Positions 60,623 to 64,000 of a DNA stretch of 64,000 bases are shown piece by piece. Made by a program: the position numbers and the translations under genes. Numbering within the stretch: position 1 is the stretch's first letter; every line of letters starts with the position of its first letter. Below the pieces are notes generated by a model. That model saw nothing but the letters and a program-made list of their open reading frames with translations, ran no database searches and was not told where the DNA came from. This DNA comes from Holothuria scabra (taxonomy: Eukaryota; Echinodermata; Holothuroidea; Aspidochirotida; Holothuriidae): contig CM074184.1 of assembly GCA_037179385.1 (NCBI GenBank), positions 15,332,001 to 15,396,000 of the forward strand, written 5' to 3'.

Positions 60623-60768
60623 CTAGCTTCTTGTTTGACTTAGAAGATGAGCATATTCTTCCCATGATCCATCAAAAACAGAAACGTCCTCTATCCCACT
60701 CAAATAAACTCCCAAAGATATAATACATGTTGTCATCCCTGAACCACATGTTGCTGCTAGTGCTTTGG
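60623..60768 (-). pseudogene. Partial duplicate of the MPST terminal exon
   Basis: On the - strand the block reads ALAATCGSGMTTCIISLG, then VYLSGIEDVSVFDGSW, then EEYAHLLSQTRS and a stop at 60623-60625. About 118 bases (60647-60764) align with the second half of the real exon, with about eleven differences counted by eye. The GHIP half is absent and the C-terminal tail is new. The frame is still open and the catalytic Cys is kept. An AG at 60769-60770 would even give the same entry phase (1), so use as an alternative last exon cannot be excluded, but the missing first half would break the rhodanese fold. I favour a decaying exon duplicate lying upstream of the real exon. Confidence 0.8.
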
Positions 60769-61249
60769 CTAGGAAGTTACTTCAGAGGCAAGCAGCAGAG
60801 TATTGGAATGAAAAATAAAAAAAAAATTAGTTGAGACTGGAGGAGATTGGGGTAGAAACTTTGAATGAGAAGAGATTTGTAGGCAGCTTAACCAAGCAAA
60901 GTGCACAATTTCCTGGAGTGAACAACTTCCCTGGTCACATGACTCTCTCAAATGATCTTGCGTAAATCCAAATGAAATTCATTAGTTAGAATACCTTCAG
61001 CATCACTGTGAACAGATTTGCTGAACATTTACAGTTTTAGTCCCTTGAAAATTTTGAACTGGTTCCTTATAAGACTTCACCTAGGAACCTGTAGCATGTA
61101 AGTATCCTCCACCACCAGGCTAACTCCAGCTGCATATTGTTTCAGTTGGATCTTAACAGTAAAGGGACAAACTGTAAAAATTACTAACTAGAGTATGAGA
61201 ACATTTGCCCATGTTAGGATAAAGGCAAGGTTACATAAATAGAGTCAAC

Positions 61250-61400
61250 TTTCTAACCAACTGGTTACACTAGATCAGGCTGGTCATGGCCTTTTTTCCA
61301 GTTGTGGCTTATTGGATTGTTTCCCCTACTCCAGTGCTTATGCTGAGCATCCAGCACAATGGCAGTTGCCACATAAACGGCAATGCCAATTAAAACTCAG
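61250..61400 (-). repeat. SINE family C fragment, inverted
   Basis: The + strand reads 'accaactggttacactagat', 'ggctggtcatggcctttttt', 'ccagttgtggcttattggat' and 'tatgctgagcatccagcaca', the reverse complement of the body in 50272 and 47625. The head is missing. Confidence 0.65.
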
Positions 61401-61701
61401 ATCTGCTTCAGAATTTTCAGGAAAGTCAGAGGAAACAGCCATTTCTACTTTTCAATCAGAACATGCTGAACTGTTAGGTTAGTTGAGCATGTTTGTCAGA
61501 GTTAAATATTTTGGTGGCACGGTAGTTTTGCGTTTGCAAATTTCATTCAATTAATTAACTTCCATCAACCCATAATCTTTGGAGGGAAAATACAAACATA
61601 TTGATTTGGCAGCATAAACACACAAAAATCACTAGCTAGGATCAAAGTTAATATCTTCTCTAACTTTTTTTTTAACAAAGTCATTTCATCTCCTAGCTCC
61701 A

Positions 61702-61758
61702 CGGTCGGTCGGTCGGTCGGTCGGTCGGTCGGTCGGTCGGTCGGTCGGTCGGTCGGTC
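61702..61758. repeat. (GGTC)n microsatellite
   Basis: Fourteen tandem CGGT/GGTC units with only the last one altered (GGTCCGTCC). Purity implies recent expansion. The - strand frame reads a PTDR repeat inside a 68-codon ORF, which I regard as chance. Confidence 0.98.
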
Positions 61759-62468
61759 CGTCCATTTTCAATCCTGATTCAAAGAAACATCTAGCTATTC
61801 ATTTTCAATGTTATATTCAATGTTGGCCTCACCTCTCCAGTCACAAGTGATATCATTTTCTCAGTACATATAGTGATACAAGCCTCTATTCCAGGCTTCC
61901 TCAGTTAAATTTTTCTCAAGCACCACATTGTTAAATGTTACTGATATATTGCACGACTGATCGAGGTCCTGAGGGAGAGGTATAAGGGGAGGGGGACAGG
62001 GGGTGTCCCCCTTTTGAAAATTTTTGCATTACAGCAGGAGCTTACATACAAAATGGTGTAGCGTTTGTTCAATTTTCCCAGCCAAAATTTTTCACAAACT
62101 TGACAATTTTTGTTGATTCACCGGTAATGTTGAATCAACACATCACTGACTCTAATGCATGTAAACAGTGACGGTGATTTTACTTTCTTGTGAGAACAAA
62201 TAAAACATTATTATATATCCTCATCTGTATGTGAAGTCAGCCTGAGGGAAGTCCTAGATTTATTTACAGCACCTACTTTTTAGCCAAAACAATTCTTGTC
62301 AGAAAAGTTGTAAATAGTTAAATTTTTCAATATCCTCCCAGTAATTATTAGCGCCACTCCAAACCAAGTCCCGCGCCACTTGTGCCACGGGCACTGCCAT
62401 TTGAGGAAGCCTGCTCTATGCCATGCCAGTCTGTGCCTTGAACTCTAGGGTCTTGACTGCGGTTACCG

Positions 62469-62534
62469 CCCGCGAGACCGAAGGCCCGCGAGACCGAAGG
62501 TCCACGAGACCGAAGGCCCGCGAGACCGACGGTA
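62469..62534. repeat. 16-bp GC-rich tandem repeat, four units
   Basis: The unit CGCGAGACCGAAGGCC repeats four times, with one CGCG to CACG change and an altered last unit. It contains the CGCG palindrome and is far richer in CpG than the rest of the window. It directly precedes the 62539 array. Confidence 0.92.
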
Positions 62535-62538
62535 CCAA

Positions 62539-63176
62539 GGTACATTTTTCATCGGCGCCAAAGTACATTTTTTATCGGCGCCAAATTACATTTTCCATCG
62601 GTGCCAGAGTACATTTTTTTTACATCGGCGCCAGAGTACATTTTTCATCGGCGCCAAAGTACATTTTTCATCGGCGCCAGAGTACATTTTTTTTACATCA
62701 GCGCCAAAGTACATTTTTTACATCGGCACCAAAGTACATTTTTACATCGGCGCCAAAGTTCCTTTTTTTACATCGGCGCCAGAGTACATTTTTTTTACAT
62801 CAGCGCCAAAGTACATTTTTTACATCGGCACCAAAGTACATTTTTACATCGGCGCCAAAGTTCCTTTTTTTACATCGGCGCCAAAGTACATTTTTTCATC
62901 GGCGCCAAAGTACATTTTTTTCATCGGCGCCAGAGTACATTTTTTCATCGGCGCCAAGGTACATTTTTTACATCGGCGCCAGAGTACATTTACATCGATG
63001 CCAAAGTACATTTTTTACATCGGCGCCAAAGTACATTTCTTTCATCGGCGCCAAAGTAAATTTTTTTCATCGGCGCCAAAGTACATTTTTTGCAATGGCG
63101 CCAAAGTACATTTTTACATCGGCGCCCACAGTACATTTCTTTCATTGGCGCCAAAGTACATTTTTGTCATCGGCGT
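62539..63176. repeat. Minisatellite built on CATCGGCGCCAAAGTACATT
   Basis: Some 25 units of 22-28 bp, each CATCGGCGCC(A)(A/G)AGTACA followed by a T-run of variable length, sometimes with an extra ACA. GGCGCC is a self-complementary hexamer. A longer block of about 102 bp (four units with the variants CATCAGCGCC, CATCGGCACC and AGTTCC) is itself repeated near 62674-62775 and 62776-62877, a higher-order duplication. Unit length is not a multiple of three, and the 253-codon frame reading SAPKYIF/RRQSTFF is a by-product, not a gene. Confidence 0.95.
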
Positions 63177-63192
63177 ACATTTAATTATTTTA

Positions 63193-63303
63193 TGTTGTTG
63201 TTGTTGTTGTTATTATCATTGTCATTGTCATTGCCACTGCCACTGCCACTGTCATTACCATTGCCATTGCCATTGCCATTATTATTATTATTATTATTAT
63301 TAT
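63193..63303. repeat. Compound trinucleotide repeat
   Basis: TTG units, then (ATT/GTC/ATC), then (TGCCAC)n and (TGCCAT)n, then a pure ATT run. All are in register modulo 3, so three frames give poly-Leu, poly-Cys/His or poly-Asn-like strings on the two strands. Probably non-coding. Confidence 0.95.
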
Positions 63304-63652
63304 TCCTCTCTTCCACAGCTACATGGGCTCCTGTCGGCGTCTTATGGTGAATGCATGGGGGATGACTTCCCCACATTCAGACCTCATTTAGTTATGAAGT
63401 ACATCCACAACTTGATGAAAAGGGATGCTCCTTGATTCAAAATCCTTACATTTCATTCCTTGGTTGTTGCCAGGGTGAGGGTGGGTTCTCGAGGTTTTAG
63501 AATCGAAAGTGGGTCAATTCTAGAGTGCTCAGCTGATACGAATCAACAAAAAAGGCCTTTTTAAAACAAGCAATAAGTTACTGAGGATAGATCCGATTAT
63601 ACCTATTTTTTTTTAATCCTGAACCTAGGAGTCTTTAACTAAAGGATAACAT
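63304..63652. other. Unique DNA, nothing recognised
   Basis: A short non-repetitive segment after the trinucleotide tract. No open frame with family resemblance and no repeat family from elsewhere in the window. Confidence 0.6.
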
Positions 63653-63926
63653 CTGTTTGATATTTTTAGTCCTTCGTGCCTGTGTACGAAGAAGGTTTTA
63701 CAAATTTTTTTTGTTGTCACCTTCTATTGCAACACGCTCTCCGGGTCAGCTGGTGGGAATTTCCCCCTCCTTTCGCAATGCAATGTATCCATAAGGGAAG
63801 AGAACAAGGCTATGATTACGATGACACTTCTTATGCTCCGCAAGCGCAGGCAGCATGTAGATGGTGAGTTGAATACTTTGCAACTGACAAGGGAACCAGG
63901 AACTCATAAGGCATGGTTTTTGTGGT
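63643..63926 (+). other. Unresolved open stretch, possible exon
   Basis: A frame without stop runs from about 63653 to TAA at 63924-63926. It reads ...CTKKVLQIFFVVTFYCNTLS, GSAGGNFPLLSQCNVSI, REENKAMITMTLLMLRKR, RQHVDGELNTLQ. A plausible acceptor (gatatttttag at 63669) and donor (gtagatg|gtgagt at about 63864) bracket it. The other two + frames are also open over 110-190 bases, so the frame cannot be chosen. Base composition is less AT-rich than its neighbours. No family recognised. It may be the start of a gene lying to the right, or chance. Confidence 0.25.
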
Positions 63927-64000
63927 AATTACCCGGATATCTATGGTAGCAGCGGAATTGAAAAATTTGCATATATTCTTGAGTATGACTCGGAGTGACA

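Larger units (their letters stand above)
60288..62460 (-). other. Intron or upstream DNA of the MPST-like gene
   Basis: Beyond the terminal exon and its partial duplicate I find no other rhodanese exon on the - strand. The stretch contains one SINE fragment, a (GGTC)n tract and AT-rich unique DNA. The mutated word 'gtcaaaattttt...' runs and short ORFs (60164-60517, 60769-60951) are shadows or chance. Confidence 0.65.

Noticed and set aside
61565..61771. 68-codon ORF with a PTDR repeat
   Set aside because: Produced by the (GGTC)n microsatellite.
62539..63176. CRISPR-like spaced repeat
   Set aside because: The 'spacers' are only variable T-runs of a few bases. This is a eukaryotic minisatellite.
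62423..63184. 253-codon ORF and overlapping frames rich in SAPKYIF / RRQSTFF
   Set aside because: Entirely made of a tandem repeat whose unit is not a multiple of three. All frames give similar repetitive strings.

Overview
The window is nuclear DNA of an animal. Coding sequence is split into short exons (60-300 nt) with GT-AG borders and kilobase introns, and the non-coding DNA is AT-rich and full of short DNA transposons, tRNA-derived SINE pieces, simple repeats and one dead LINE. There is no operon structure, Shine-Dalgarno signal or dense ORF packing. The repeat mix (many TTAA-flanked MITEs, hAT-type elements, an L1/Tx1-like LINE, AGGTCAAAGGTCA-rich repeats) suggests a marine invertebrate. 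An echinoderm-like deuterostome is my best guess, but this is inference from style, not proof.

Genes. (1) From about 11.6 to 45.6 kb on the + strand lie the last six exons of a class II phosphatidylinositol transfer protein of the PITPNC1/RdgB-beta type. They are at 11632-11703, 17379-17477, 22483-22542, 32872-32967, 40848-40911 and 44428-44633, with an AATAAA at 45551. They join in one reading frame (phase 0 throughout, except a phase-1 junction before the last exon). The N-terminal exons were not found and are probably left of the window, so 1-11631 is best read as an intron. (2) On the - strand, 59983-60287 is the 3' terminal exon of a 3-mercaptopyruvate sulfurtransferase-type rhodanese with the CGSGMTAC active-site loop. 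A partial second copy of this exon lies just upstream (60623-60768). The two genes converge. (3) Between them, 49148-49290 is a candidate coding exon of an unrecognised + strand gene, with good splice borders and a continuously open frame. A weaker open stretch is at 63643-63926.

Mobile DNA. The intron between the fourth and fifth visible PITPNC1-type exons has a layered history. A MITE sits just after the splice donor. A 322-bp tandem duplication copied the end of the exon, the donor and the MITE. A 5'-truncated LINE (33388-35825, - strand, poly-A tail, 15-bp target duplication) then landed in the second copy. Other well-bounded elements are a 1.74-kb hAT-type element (24499-26242, 8-bp target duplication), an 0.8-kb TA-flanked element (31776-32577), two small CAGG-ended elements with target duplications (39937-40280, nested in an older MITE, and 42111-42378), and several MITE families with TTAA ends, two of them present six or more times. 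The right end (61.7-63.3 kb) is a cluster of tandem repeats, including an array of about 640 bp built on CATCGGCGCC.

I saw no RNA genes, CRISPR arrays or bacterial or viral gene modules.
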